This document shows, piece by piece, positions 53,517 through 62,634 of a stretch of 64,000 bases of DNA; the first letter of the stretch is position 1; each line of letters opens with the position of its first letter. Where the stretch lies: contig NZ_HE610986.1 of NCBI RefSeq assembly GCF_000285535.1, forward strand, positions 461,760 through 525,759, written 5' to 3'. The translations under genes were made by a program, and so were the position numbers. Origin of the DNA: Bacillus timonensis (GTDB taxonomy: Bacteria > Bacillota > Bacilli > Bacillales > Bacillaceae_L). Below the pieces are notes generated by a model. It saw only the letters and a program-made list of their open reading frames with translations. It was not told the DNA's origin and made no database searches.

Positions 53517-56500
53517 TTACATTTCTTTCTTATCGTCTCTTCTGCGGATGATGTTACGACGAAGAGCTACGGCACCGGCTGCTGCAGCACCGACTAGTCC
53601 TACCATTGTCCCCGCAAATAACGTTTTATTTTCATAGAACTTTACGAGTACGCTTTTTTCAACGATTTCGAATTCAATTGCCTCGTTCGTTTCATTACCA
53701 GCCTCGTCAAAGGCTAACACTTCAACTTTGTACTTGTTGATATCTGAAAGTGTGACGGAAATGACTTTTGTTCCATTCACTTCTTTTACCACACCATCGA
53801 AGAGCTCTCCATTGATTGTCACTGACTTGAGTGTATCACTCGGATTATCAAGGCTGATTGAAAGATTGACTGGGTCACGGTATGTTTCATTTTTCTTAAC
53901 TCCATCCACAACAACCTTTGGTGCAGTCTTATCGATGATGAACTCAACACTTAACTGCTGGATATTTCCTGCCTTATCCTTCACCTCGAAGAAGAGTACG
54001 TGCTTGCCTTCTTCCTCAATTGGGTCGCCTAGATTGTATGGCTGACCATTCAAGGTTTGCGAAATGATGTCATAGGCATTGATATCTTCAATCAGTAGCT
54101 CTGGAAGCAGGGATTCCTTGAAATACTTCTCTGAAATAGCTTCCTTAAACTTAATCACTGGTGATGTTTTATCAATCGTAAACACGATAGTTCGGGATGA
54201 CACATTGTTCGCTAAGTCATAAATTTCCGCTTTTAAAATGTAATCTCCCTCATCACTTAATTGCATTCCATTCACAAATGGACGGCCATTTAATGTCACT
54301 TTTGAACGACTGGAATCAAGATAGCGATCGGAATAGGTTACAGTTGGTGATTGGTTCTTGTTGAAGAATCCATCTAACACACCTGTGATATTCAAGTTCG
54401 GCCTTGTTGTATCAAGGATAAAACTAATGTCAATCGTTGATTCGTTTCCTGCTTTATCTCGTGCAAGAACACTGTATTTGTACTGCATTTCAAGTGAAGC
54501 CGTTGGAATTCGACCTGTCACATTAGAACCATTCATCGTTACTGAAACGATTGTGTCTTCACTTTGGTCAAGTGCAAATTCAGGTGTGAATACTTCATTA
54601 ATGTATTCGCCATCCTTAATGACACGGCTTTGACCTTTAAATTTCGGTGTGATGACTGGAGCCGTTTTATCAATTGTAAAAGCAATTTGCTCGCTGAACT
54701 GGTTGCCCGCTTTATCAATTGCTTCAACATTGATCACATAGTCGCCTTCCTGACTAAAATTATGGCTGAGTCTTGCCGTTTGATTCGCAACCCCAAATCC
54801 ACCAGCATTATAGCCTCTACCATTTCGTGTTACGGTAATGCGATTCACATCAAGGTTCACATCACGAATCGCGATACTCACTTGCTTATCAACATTATAA
54901 TGTGCGGCATTGTCAACACCTGTAATGTCTATTGCCGGCTTTGTTGTATCAATTGTAAATGTCTTGTTGGCTTTGATAGGTCCATTTCCAGCCTTATCCT
55001 CAGCACTTATCGCAATTGTGTACAAGCCATCATCTTTGAAATTGTAGCCTAAGCTTGAAAGCTTGTTGTTGTTTTGCCATGTTCCGATGTTAAATACCTT
55101 GCCATCCTTCGTTACCGAAAGCACGACAAAGTTGGTACCGAAATTCAATTCATCAACAGAAACGGTTACCCGCTTGCCAGTTGGGTTGAAGGACTGGTGG
55201 TCAACACCGTCAATTTTTACAACCGGATTGGTTTTGTCGATGATAAAAGCAATTTCATCATGCGTTGTTTTGTTGCCTGATTTATCAGTTGCGTTGAAGT
55301 ACAGCACATAGCTGCCTTCTTCTGTGAAATTGTGCTTCAAGCTAGCTTTCGTTCTAGACTGATCGAATGCAGGAAGGGCATACGCCTTGCCGTTTTTCGT
55401 TACACGTAATGATGTTTGGTCGATGTTTGCATCTGTTACTTCAAAAGAAACTGGCTTGCTTTCATTGTAATTCGTCATATGCTCGACACCTGTGATTTTT
55501 AAAGCAGGGAAGCTTTCGTCCACTGTAAATTTCACTTGTTTTGCGTCTGCAATATTTCCTGCTGCATCCTTCGCAGATACTTTTATCACATAGTCGCCGT
55601 CTTCATTAAATGGAATAGTAAGACTTGATTCAACAGCCTCGTTTTTCCACTTATCAAATGCGTACGGTGCATTATTTTTCGTTACTTCAATCTTTACTTC
55701 GTTGTTTGCAAAGTTCAGCTCGTTCACCTTAATGGTGGCTGTTTGCTTTTTATCGTAAAATAGTCCGTCTTTCACTTTTTCAATGTCGATAACTGGTTTT
55801 TCGTTATCCACTGTGAATTTGTGGGTTTTTACGGTAGATTTATTACCTGCAAAGTCTTCGGAACGAACCGTGACTTCGTATTTACCATCGTCTGGGAAGC
55901 TTTGCTTGAACTGATAGCCTGTTGGTGTTTCAGTCCATTTCGCGTCCTTAACTGGTTTGCCATTCACAAGGACTTCATTTTTCGTTTCGTCAAAATGAAG
56001 ATCATCGATATCAATGGTTAACTCATTTTCACCTTGAACAAAACCTTCATTCGGGATATCACCGCTAATCGTAATTTCTGGTGCTTTCCGGTCGATTGTA
56101 AAGCCTAAATCCTTTGTGCTTTCAGCGCCAAAGTAATCTTTTGCTTTTACCTGAACCGAATAAACACCTTCGTCCTCAAGAGGAATAGTTAATTCCTGCG
56201 TGATCATCCAGACGATTTTCTCAATCCAACCATCTTTCTGTATCTTGACTGGTTTATCTCCGTTTTTCACTGTGATTTCAGGTACAAACGGTGTGTAGTC
56301 ATCAACGGTAACAGTTAGGTTCACTTTGTTATCGTTAAAATACTTTCCATCTTCAATGGAGTACTTAATACCAGGTCCGGTTTTATCTACCGTGAATTTG
56401 ATCGTTTCTGTGCTTACGTTACCTGCTTTATCCGTTGAAACAACTTGCAGCTCGTAAACACCTTCATCTGTAAACATGTGTTTCGTTGTTGCCATCTGAT

Positions 56501-59024
56501 CTTTAAGCACGAGTGGGTCAATTTCATATGCTTCGCCATTGTACGTAACTGTCGCATTTGATTCGCCCATGTTTAGGTCAGTCACTGTGATTGTCACGTC
56601 GCGGTCATCATTGTATCTGCCGTCATGACCGATGTTTGTAACAACAATTTTCGGTTTGACTTTATCAATTGTAAAGCTGACTTGTTTTTCTGCAGATGTA
56701 TTTCCTGCCTCGTCAGTAGATTTAAGTTTTATAACATAATCACCATCGTCGGTAAACGTATGCTCTGCCTCCGCTTCTCGGTTCTTATGTTTCTTGAATG
56801 TAATTCCATCTGTTGGATAATCCTTGCCATCTTTCGTAATCGTAAGAATAATGTTGTCTAAATCAATATGCGAATCCTCAACCGTAAACTTGACATTTTT
56901 ATCGGCATTCGCAAACTCATTCTCACTTACACCCGTGATAGCAACTTCTGGTTTTGAGTTATCGATGATGAATGACACTTTTGAAAAATCAGCCTGGTTT
57001 CCGGCTTTGTCAAAGTAGTCGACGTCAATCTCATAGACTCCCTCTTGTTTGAAGCTATGTGTTTTATGGGCTTTGTCACCTTTAAAGGTTTCCGTTTTAC
57101 CATCTTTTGTGACGCGTAAAATAGTGCGGCCATCATCTTTATTTGTGTCTTCCGCAACAATATCCACATCTACTTGGCGGTTGTATTTCTTGTTATTCTC
57201 TACACCTTTTAGAGTTGCTGTTGGTGGTGTTTTATCGAGAGTGAAAGTTCTCGTAATTTTCTCTGCATCATTTCCAAGTTGGTCAGTTGAGCTCAACTCG
57301 ATTGTGTATGTGCCTTCCGCTTTAAACGTATGACTTGCTTCAGCGATTGTACCATTTTGCTTGAATGTAATTTCTTCTGCATAGTTCGTATCGTTTTGTT
57401 TGACAACAAGGGTTGTTTTCGCCAAATCAAGTGTAAGGTCTTTTACAGAAAAATGAACAGTTGGATTCTCATCTTTAGGATAAAACTTTCCATTTTCAAC
57501 TCCTGTAATGTTCAATTCCGGTTTCTCGGTATCAATTGTAAAATTAAGGGCTGTAGAGTTCTTCTCGTTTCCTGCCTTGTCATATACAGTAAGGTCAACA
57601 TTGTATACACCGTCTGTTAACGTACGTTTAGCAAGAGCATCTTTACCAGTGATTGTGGTCACTTCTCCATTTTTCGTAAGTTTTAAAACGGACTTACTTT
57701 CATCCAAGTGTAGGTCAGACGCTGTGATGACCATATCCTGGGATTCTGTAAATTTGCCACCATTTGTTACTCCTGTAATTTCAAGATCAGGTGGTGTTTT
57801 GTCGATGACGATGTTCTGTAAAGTTCCTAACTCCGTCTCTGTTGTTTTCCAAAAATCAGTTATTTTTGCACTAATTTTATATGTTCCCTCTTCAGAAAGA
57901 GTGTATGTTGCTGTTTTCGAGAAGAGGCTATTGTGGATCTCCATATCAACGGTTTGTTGTTCACCGCCATCCTTGCTATATGTTAGCTTAGCTGTGTCGA
58001 TAGACAGTGGATTAGTGATAACGATATTTACTCCCTCTTTGTAAAAGTCATTATCTGTTTTGTTAGCAATAGACATTTTAGCTGCCTGACTTACATTCGC
58101 AAAAGAGATGGCCTGTTCATCACTAACGTTTCCTGCCTTATCCTTTGCCGTTACCGTTACTTCATATTTGCCAACATCTTTAAATGCGATCGAAGCTTTT
58201 TTTCCTTGCCACACGATTTCTGGTGTTTCAAAATCGGAGCCATCCTTTTTAACTGCGATATTTAAATTTTGTTCAAAGTTTTCTTCCTCAACATCGATTT
58301 GAAGGTAGACCGTTTCTTCAAAAAACCCGCCTTCACGTGCACCAGACAGTTTAACTATTGGTTTAACGGTATCTCGTTTTACGTGAAATTCTGATTTATT
58401 TGGTGGATCCATTACCCATGTGTCTTTTTTAAAATCAATCTCCACCGGAATTTTGCCATCTTTGGTAAGGCCTGTAACGGATACACTGTATAGACCTTTG
58501 AATCCGCCTTCCGTGATTGGCGTAACGGCAACACTTCCAGGACCTTTTACATTAATGTCAAAAGGTATCTTGTTTGGATCTGGAGGTGTCACTGTTTCAA
58601 CTGGTTCAGGTTCCACTTCTGTTGTCTCTTCTGTTTCGGATCCTTCAGGGGCGGAAGGGTCAGTTGTTTCGCTTCCTGATGGATTATCCGTAGTCTCTTG
58701 TGTTTGGCTTCCTTCAGTATTTACTGAATCCTCAGGAGGTTCTTCCCCACCTGTCTCCAAACTCATATATTCCCCATAGTCATCTGTTAAATCGACCTTA
58801 AATTGAAGAGTATCTCCATTTATGTACCACTCTTTTGAAAAGTCCTTGCCAATCTCCCATTTTTCAATTTTATTATTTTTGTTAAATTCGACATACTGTT
58901 CCGTATTGACCTGAGATGATACGTTCAGGCTAAACAAAACCACCGAAAGCACCAAAACAAATGCAATCGGAATCCAGAATACCGATTTGTTTTTTCGGTA
59001 GCTTCTTGAGATCATTGCTATCAC
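53517..59024 (-). CDS. Giant surface protein with about 17 Ig-like repeats
   Basis: 1,835 residues from GTG 59024 (AAAGGAGCG upstream; GTGA overlap with the previous gene). One N-terminal helix (FWIPIAFVLVLSVVLFSLNV, about 16-36), an acidic Ser/Thr/Glu/Pro linker (about 90-150), then about 17 Ig-like units of 85-90 residues, each opening with a DKTxPxxxITGVxNG-like motif and containing AGN. A C-terminal helix (TLFAGTMVGLVGAAAAGAVAL) and basic tail (RRNIIRRRDDKKEM) anchor it; there is no LPXTG. It is fixed to the membrane at both ends and probably spans the wall. Role: adhesion or a mechanical/wall sensor. Confidence 0.85.
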   Translation of the reverse strand: MIAMISRSYRKNKSVFWIPIAFVLVLSVVLFSLNVSSQVNTEQYVEFNKNNKIEKWEIGKDFSKEWYINGDTLQFKVDLTDDYGEYMSLETGGEEPPEDSVNTEGSQTQETTDNPSGSETTDPSAPEGSETEETTEVEPEPVETVTPPDPNKIPFDINVKGPGSVAVTPITEGGFKGLYSVSVTGLTKDGKIPVEIDFKKDTWVMDPPNKSEFHVKRDTVKPIVKLSGAREGGFFEETVYLQIDVEEENFEQNLNIAVKKDGSDFETPEIVWQGKKASIAFKDVGKYEVTVTAKDKAGNVSDEQAISFANVSQAAKMSIANKTDNDFYKEGVNIVITNPLSIDTAKLTYSKDGGEQQTVDMEIHNSLFSKTATYTLSEEGTYKISAKITDFWKTTETELGTLQNIVIDKTPPDLEITGVTNGGKFTESQDMVITASDLHLDESKSVLKLTKNGEVTTITGKDALAKRTLTDGVYNVDLTVYDKAGNEKNSTALNFTIDTEKPELNITGVENGKFYPKDENPTVHFSVKDLTLDLAKTTLVVKQNDTNYAEEITFKQNGTIAEASHTFKAEGTYTIELSSTDQLGNDAEKITRTFTLDKTPPTATLKGVENNKKYNRQVDVDIVAEDTNKDDGRTILRVTKDGKTETFKGDKAHKTHSFKQEGVYEIDVDYFDKAGNQADFSKVSFIIDNSKPEVAITGVSENEFANADKNVKFTVEDSHIDLDNIILTITKDGKDYPTDGITFKKHKNREAEAEHTFTDDGDYVIKLKSTDEAGNTSAEKQVSFTIDKVKPKIVVTNIGHDGRYNDDRDVTITVTDLNMGESNATVTYNGEAYEIDPLVLKDQMATTKHMFTDEGVYELQVVSTDKAGNVSTETIKFTVDKTGPGIKYSIEDGKYFNDNKVNLTVTVDDYTPFVPEITVKNGDKPVKIQKDGWIEKIVWMITQELTIPLEDEGVYSVQVKAKDYFGAESTKDLGFTIDRKAPEITISGDIPNEGFVQGENELTIDIDDLHFDETKNEVLVNGKPVKDAKWTETPTGYQFKQSFPDDGKYEVTVRSEDFAGNKSTVKTHKFTVDNEKPVIDIEKVKDGLFYDKKQTATIKVNELNFANNEVKIEVTKNNAPYAFDKWKNEAVESSLTIPFNEDGDYVIKVSAKDAAGNIADAKQVKFTVDESFPALKITGVEHMTNYNESKPVSFEVTDANIDQTSLRVTKNGKAYALPAFDQSRTKASLKHNFTEEGSYVLYFNATDKSGNKTTHDEIAFIIDKTNPVVKIDGVDHQSFNPTGKRVTVSVDELNFGTNFVVLSVTKDGKVFNIGTWQNNNKLSSLGYNFKDDGLYTIAISAEDKAGNGPIKANKTFTIDTTKPAIDITGVDNAAHYNVDKQVSIAIRDVNLDVNRITVTRNGRGYNAGGFGVANQTARLSHNFSQEGDYVINVEAIDKAGNQFSEQIAFTIDKTAPVITPKFKGQSRVIKDGEYINEVFTPEFALDQSEDTIVSVTMNGSNVTGRIPTASLEMQYKYSVLARDKAGNESTIDISFILDTTRPNLNITGVLDGFFNKNQSPTVTYSDRYLDSSRSKVTLNGRPFVNGMQLSDEGDYILKAEIYDLANNVSSRTIVFTIDKTSPVIKFKEAISEKYFKESLLPELLIEDINAYDIISQTLNGQPYNLGDPIEEEGKHVLFFEVKDKAGNIQQLSVEFIIDKTAPKVVVDGVKKNETYRDPVNLSISLDNPSDTLKSVTINGELFDGVVKEVNGTKVISVTLSDINKYKVEVLAFDEAGNETNEAIEFEIVEKSVLVKFYENKTLFAGTMVGLVGAAAAGAVALRRNIIRRRDDKKEM

Positions 59025-59581
59025 TTTACTACGCTCCTTTGTTCGATCATTTTATTTGTGTGGACAATCATGACATCTATTTCAATTTGGAAGTCGGATT
59101 CTTCTTCTTCGACTTCAGTTAGGATGGCTGTTTCGCCGTCACCTTCGAGGAGAATTGATGTTTCGTCGTCCTCTACCAACAATGTCGTCTCATCATCATC
59201 CTGTAATAGAGCCGTTTCCTCTGATAACAGCGATGTTTCCTCCAGCGAATCGCTTTCTACCAGCAATGCTGTCGGTTCCATGTTTGTTTCATCAAGCATG
59301 GAGGTAGGCTCGAGCTCTTGGCTCATGAGGGCTGTGTCCTCCACTTCCGCCGATGCTGCAACAGGAACCTCCTTTTTCCGAAGCTTGATTTCACTTGTTG
59401 TTCGCTTCGTTTCTTGAGCTTCAAGGGAAATGCGGTCATTATTCCTCTTTCTCTTAAATCGATTCCCCGTAATATCCGCAAAAACCTGAGAGATTTGTAG
59501 TTTCATATAGACGATGATTGAGATGATGAGCGTGATCAACGCTCCCGCTAATCCCCCATAAAACATGATCTGGTATTCCAA
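59021..59581 (-). CDS. Membrane protein with eight Thr-x-Leu-Leu-like motifs, likely kinase substrate
   Basis: 186 residues: one N-terminal helix (about 8-27), a basic stretch (RFKRKRNNDR, 41-50), then an acidic cytoplasmic tail with repeated [E/D/P]-T-x-[L/I/M]-[L/M] at Thr 83, 93, 104, 116, 123, 132/133, 141 and 151 (for example EETALL, ETTLLV, ETSILL). Such acidic-flanked Thr resemble sites that bacterial Ser/Thr kinases phosphorylate and FHA domains bind. It sits between the kinase gene and the giant surface gene, overlapping the latter by 4 bases. Confidence 0.72.
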   Translation of the reverse strand: MEYQIMFYGGLAGALITLIISIIVYMKLQISQVFADITGNRFKRKRNNDRISLEAQETKRTTSEIKLRKKEVPVAASAEVEDTALMSQELEPTSMLDETNMEPTALLVESDSLEETSLLSEETALLQDDDETTLLVEDDETSILLEGDGETAILTEVEEEESDFQIEIDVMIVHTNKMIEQRSVVK

Positions 59582-59619
59582 TCGAGAGCCCCCCTTTCAA
59601 AGAAATGTGCAAAGGACAT

Positions 59620-59672
59620 GGGGACAGGTTCATTGTCCCCGCCTGGGACGATGTACCTGTCCCTTTGTCCCA
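59620..59672. repeat. GGGACAGGT hairpin element, copy c
   Basis: Arms GGGACAGGTTCATTGTCCC (59621-59639) and GGGACGATGTACCTGTCCC (59645-59663) pair at 17 of 19 positions around CGCCT. Ends next to the kinase stop codon. It is the best-preserved of this family in the window. Confidence 0.85.
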
Positions 59673-61613
59673 CTATCTAATATTTAAATTTCCCATGCGT
59701 CTGGAAAGCTTTTTATAGGCTTCATCGTTCTGGGCACCTTCAAGTTGACCGCCCTTATTGAAAACTTCCTTTGCCTTGCTGTAGTTGCGCTGATCCTCTT
59801 GCTTTCCTTGTTCAATATCTAGCAACAGATTGCCAAGCTTCACATAGGCATTTAAGCTTTTTGGATATTCTTTTAAAATCCCCTCAAATTGCTCAACTGC
59901 CTGAGACTGTTCGCCCATCTCCTGATAAATCACACCGATATCGACCATAACCTCTTCCTTGTTTTGCACATTTAATTCAAGCAGGTTATTGTAGTGGTCA
60001 ATTGCTTGCTCAAAGTCATCACGGGCTGCAACCTGGTCTTCTGAATTGACGCCTCTGCTATAAAAAGCCTGGGCAAGCTTTTGCTCAAATTCAATTTCAT
60101 ATTTGAGCTGCAACTGCTCATCCGGTGCCAATTCGAGAACCTCTTGTGCTTTTTGTACGACCGTAATGGCCTTCGTATTGGCGTCCGCGATTTGACCTTT
60201 ATACGAAATGTAGATATTCGCAAGTGAATTATAGTTATCTACCTTTTTCGCGTTATTCGGGAGGTTGTCATTGAACTTTTCAAATTCTATGAGATTCGTA
60301 GAAAACTGTTCATAATCAATATTCATTCCGCCCAATGTTGTCGCAAGTGTTATGTAGTAACTCGCATCCGGAATCTTTTTTTCATCAACTTGCTTAAAAT
60401 ACTTCAATGCCACTGGATAATCACGTTTCAGGTCAAAATACGTCATTCCTAGCTTAAAAAGAACTTCACTATTTTTATGGATGTTCCCGTATTCGTCATT
60501 CACATAGGACTCAATTTTCGAAAGACCCGTATCGACATCATTTCTGTTGATATACACATCAAGTAGGTTGATATAGGCAGAAGCACGACCTTTGTCTACC
60601 TTGATGGCTTTTTCAAGAAGCTTGATTGCCTCGGTATCATTGCCCTCAATCAACGAAATACTAGATTCATTGACAAGCCCCATGTAATCCTGGAACTGCT
60701 CATTTTGCATACCTTGATAACCGAGCACTGATGTCGTGGAAAAACCAAGACATAAGACGGCTGGTAGTAAAAAAAGGTAGAGCCGCTTCATCATTTTTTT
60801 CCGGTAGCCTGCCGTAAGCTTATTGATGTTTTGAAGATCGTATAAAAGCTCTTCACAGGTTTGATAGCGATTTTCCGGTTCAGCCTGGGTACATTTTAAA
60901 ATGATGTGCTCAAGTCCCTCTGGTAAAGTCGGGTCCCATTGGCGAATTGGTCTCACTTCATACGGTGGATCAGCTAGACTTTTACCTGTTATGAGTTGGT
61001 ACAGTGTCAATCCCAAGCTGTATATGTCCGTTCGAGCGTCCGTACGTTTCCCGGAAAGCTGCTCTGGTGCCGCATACGTTTTCGTTCCAAGATTCGTCGT
61101 ATCGGTCAAGCTCTCATCCTTAAACTCACGCGCAATCCCGAAGTCAATCAGCTTGATTTTCCCTTCCGGCGTCAACATGATATTGTCCGGCTTCATGTCG
61201 CGGTAAATGATTGGATGCGGCTTTCTCGTATGTAAATAATGGAGAACCTCAGCAAGCTGCTTTGCCCAGTTAATCACAAGCTTTGCCGAAATGATTTTTT
61301 CCCGCTTCAGCTTTTGCTTAAGTGATTCACCCTCGACATAATCCATCACAACATAAATGTCGCCCTCAGATTCGATGATGTCGTAAATCTTTGGAAGGGC
61401 ACCGTGATCGAGTTTCTTCAACATATTCGCTTCGACGACTAAGCTGTTGATGAGGAGCTCGTTATTGCTGTTGTCACGTTTGCGAATATCTTTGACGACG
61501 AGGGACTTGTTGAGTCGATTGTCCATCGCTAAATAGACAATACTCATCCCGCCACGGCCAATCTCCTTCAATATTTCATATCTATCATCTATAAAACTTC
61601 CAATTTTAATCAA
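59673..61613 (-). CDS. Membrane Ser/Thr protein kinase with C-terminal TPR region
   Basis: 646 residues from TTG 61613 (GGGGGAA five bases upstream). Kinase domain 11-265: Gly loop EIGRGGMSIVY, Lys41, Glu61, catalytic YRDMKPDN (Asp139, His of HRD replaced by Tyr), DFG as LIDFGIAREF (Asp157), TKTYAAPEQ. A membrane helix at about 278-298 is followed by an external TPR-like region (320-640), in place of the PASTA repeats of PrkC. First of an operon with a PP2C and FHA gene upstream and a likely substrate downstream. Active kinase expected. Confidence 0.92.
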   Translation of the reverse strand: MIKIGSFIDDRYEILKEIGRGGMSIVYLAMDNRLNKSLVVKDIRKRDNSNNELLINSLVVEANMLKKLDHGALPKIYDIIESEGDIYVVMDYVEGESLKQKLKREKIISAKLVINWAKQLAEVLHYLHTRKPHPIIYRDMKPDNIMLTPEGKIKLIDFGIAREFKDESLTDTTNLGTKTYAAPEQLSGKRTDARTDIYSLGLTLYQLITGKSLADPPYEVRPIRQWDPTLPEGLEHIILKCTQAEPENRYQTCEELLYDLQNINKLTAGYRKKMMKRLYLFLLPAVLCLGFSTTSVLGYQGMQNEQFQDYMGLVNESSISLIEGNDTEAIKLLEKAIKVDKGRASAYINLLDVYINRNDVDTGLSKIESYVNDEYGNIHKNSEVLFKLGMTYFDLKRDYPVALKYFKQVDEKKIPDASYYITLATTLGGMNIDYEQFSTNLIEFEKFNDNLPNNAKKVDNYNSLANIYISYKGQIADANTKAITVVQKAQEVLELAPDEQLQLKYEIEFEQKLAQAFYSRGVNSEDQVAARDDFEQAIDHYNNLLELNVQNKEEVMVDIGVIYQEMGEQSQAVEQFEGILKEYPKSLNAYVKLGNLLLDIEQGKQEDQRNYSKAKEVFNKGGQLEGAQNDEAYKKLSRRMGNLNIR

Positions 61614-61632
61614 TGTAATTCCCCCAAAATTG

Positions 61633-61665
61633 AAAAGCGCAAGGCGCCTGTAGCTAGACACCGAA
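61633..61665. repeat. Fragment of the GCGCAAGGCGCC dispersed repeat
   Basis: GAAAAGCGCAAGGCGCCTGTAGCTAGACA lies between the phosphatase and kinase genes. Similar words occur at 42.4 and 62.5 kb. Short and degenerate. Confidence 0.5.
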
Positions 61666-61710
61666 AACTAGATTGTACGTCCACTCTTTAAAGCTACGAA
61701 ATCTAGCCCT

Positions 61711-62478
61711 TCACACAACATGCGCCAGAACAACGGAGATATTGTCAACCTCTTTCCGTTCCTTCACGGCATCGACGAGTTTTATCGCCTTGTATTTTAA
61801 CTGCTTTTCGTTTAAAAATTGATTCGGACGGAGTTCTTCAAGCAGTTCCTCGTCAGTGATTTTATGATAAAAACCATCTGTACAAAGTAAAAACACAGTG
61901 CCTGGTTCAGTTTCTCCGGTGGTGATAACGACATCAAGATCTCTTGTCGCACCAACACATTGTAAAAGCACATTGCGACGCGGGTCCTTCAAGGCTTGCT
62001 CTGGTGTGATGTTTCCTCGTTCCACCTCACGTGCCACCAAGGTCTGGTCCTTTGTCAGCCTTGTTACCTGCTGCTGAATTTGATAAGCACGGCTGTCCCC
62101 GATATGTACGATATAATAATTCGAATAAATGATGAGGAGCGCAGTGACAGTTGTTCCGACTTGCGTATTATTTTCGTCCCCGTATTCCAGGATTTTTTCA
62201 TTTTGCCGAGAGATGCATGCTTCGAGTGCATGGCGGATGTTCTCATCCTGCTGCTCGGAATGAAGCAGGTCTGGTAACTCCTCCTCAAACCAGTTGGATA
62301 GACCACGAATGACCGTAGCACTTGCCAATTCTCCTTGATCGAGCCCACCCATTCCATCGCAAACCACGAACATCCCGACATATCCGTTCGGCGTTTTAGC
62401 TGTTTTCACGAGCATGGCATCCTGGTTTGTTTTCTTTTTAATCCCGACATCTGTGTGGTATGCATGTATGAACGCCAC
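61711..62478 (-). CDS. PP2C-type Ser/Thr protein phosphatase
   Basis: 255 residues, metal-dependent phosphatase. All core motifs are present: KTNQDAMLV (metal Asp), VVCDGMGGLDQGELAS, HIGDSRAYQI, LCTDGFYHKIT and DNISVVLAHVV. It should dephosphorylate targets of the kinase encoded next. Cytoplasmic, no helix. A repeat separates it from the FHA gene upstream. Confidence 0.93.
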   Translation of the reverse strand: MAFIHAYHTDVGIKKKTNQDAMLVKTAKTPNGYVGMFVVCDGMGGLDQGELASATVIRGLSNWFEEELPDLLHSEQQDENIRHALEACISRQNEKILEYGDENNTQVGTTVTALLIIYSNYYIVHIGDSRAYQIQQQVTRLTKDQTLVAREVERGNITPEQALKDPRRNVLLQCVGATRDLDVVITTGETEPGTVFLLCTDGFYHKITDEELLEELRPNQFLNEKQLKYKAIKLVDAVKERKEVDNISVVLAHVV

Positions 62479-62512
62479 TTTTTTTCACCTCATTTAAAAT
62501 GCGTAATGCGCA

Positions 62513-62600
62513 TGGCTAGGCGACAAGCACAAGAATAGCGCTGGTCAGAAGGCGTTTTTTGCCTTCCGAAGCAATTGGCTTGTGACCTCGAGCCGATGGC
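62513..62600. repeat. GACAAGCACAAGAA...GGCTTGTGACCTCGAGC dispersed repeat
   Basis: Shares GACAAGCACAAGAA and TTGGCTTGTGACCTCGAGC with 42470-42550; the inner part forms a hairpin (GGTCAGAAGGC / GCCTTCCGAAGC-like). Non-coding, between FHA and phosphatase genes. The family is widespread in bacilli to my knowledge. Confidence 0.75.
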
Positions 62601-62634
62601 ACCTGTATCTGAACAATATTTTTATATTTGAACC

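Noticed and set aside
53728-58779. Many plus-strand frames opposite the giant Ig-repeat gene
   Set aside because: Antisense shadows of a long repetitive gene; no ribosome sites or recognisable families.
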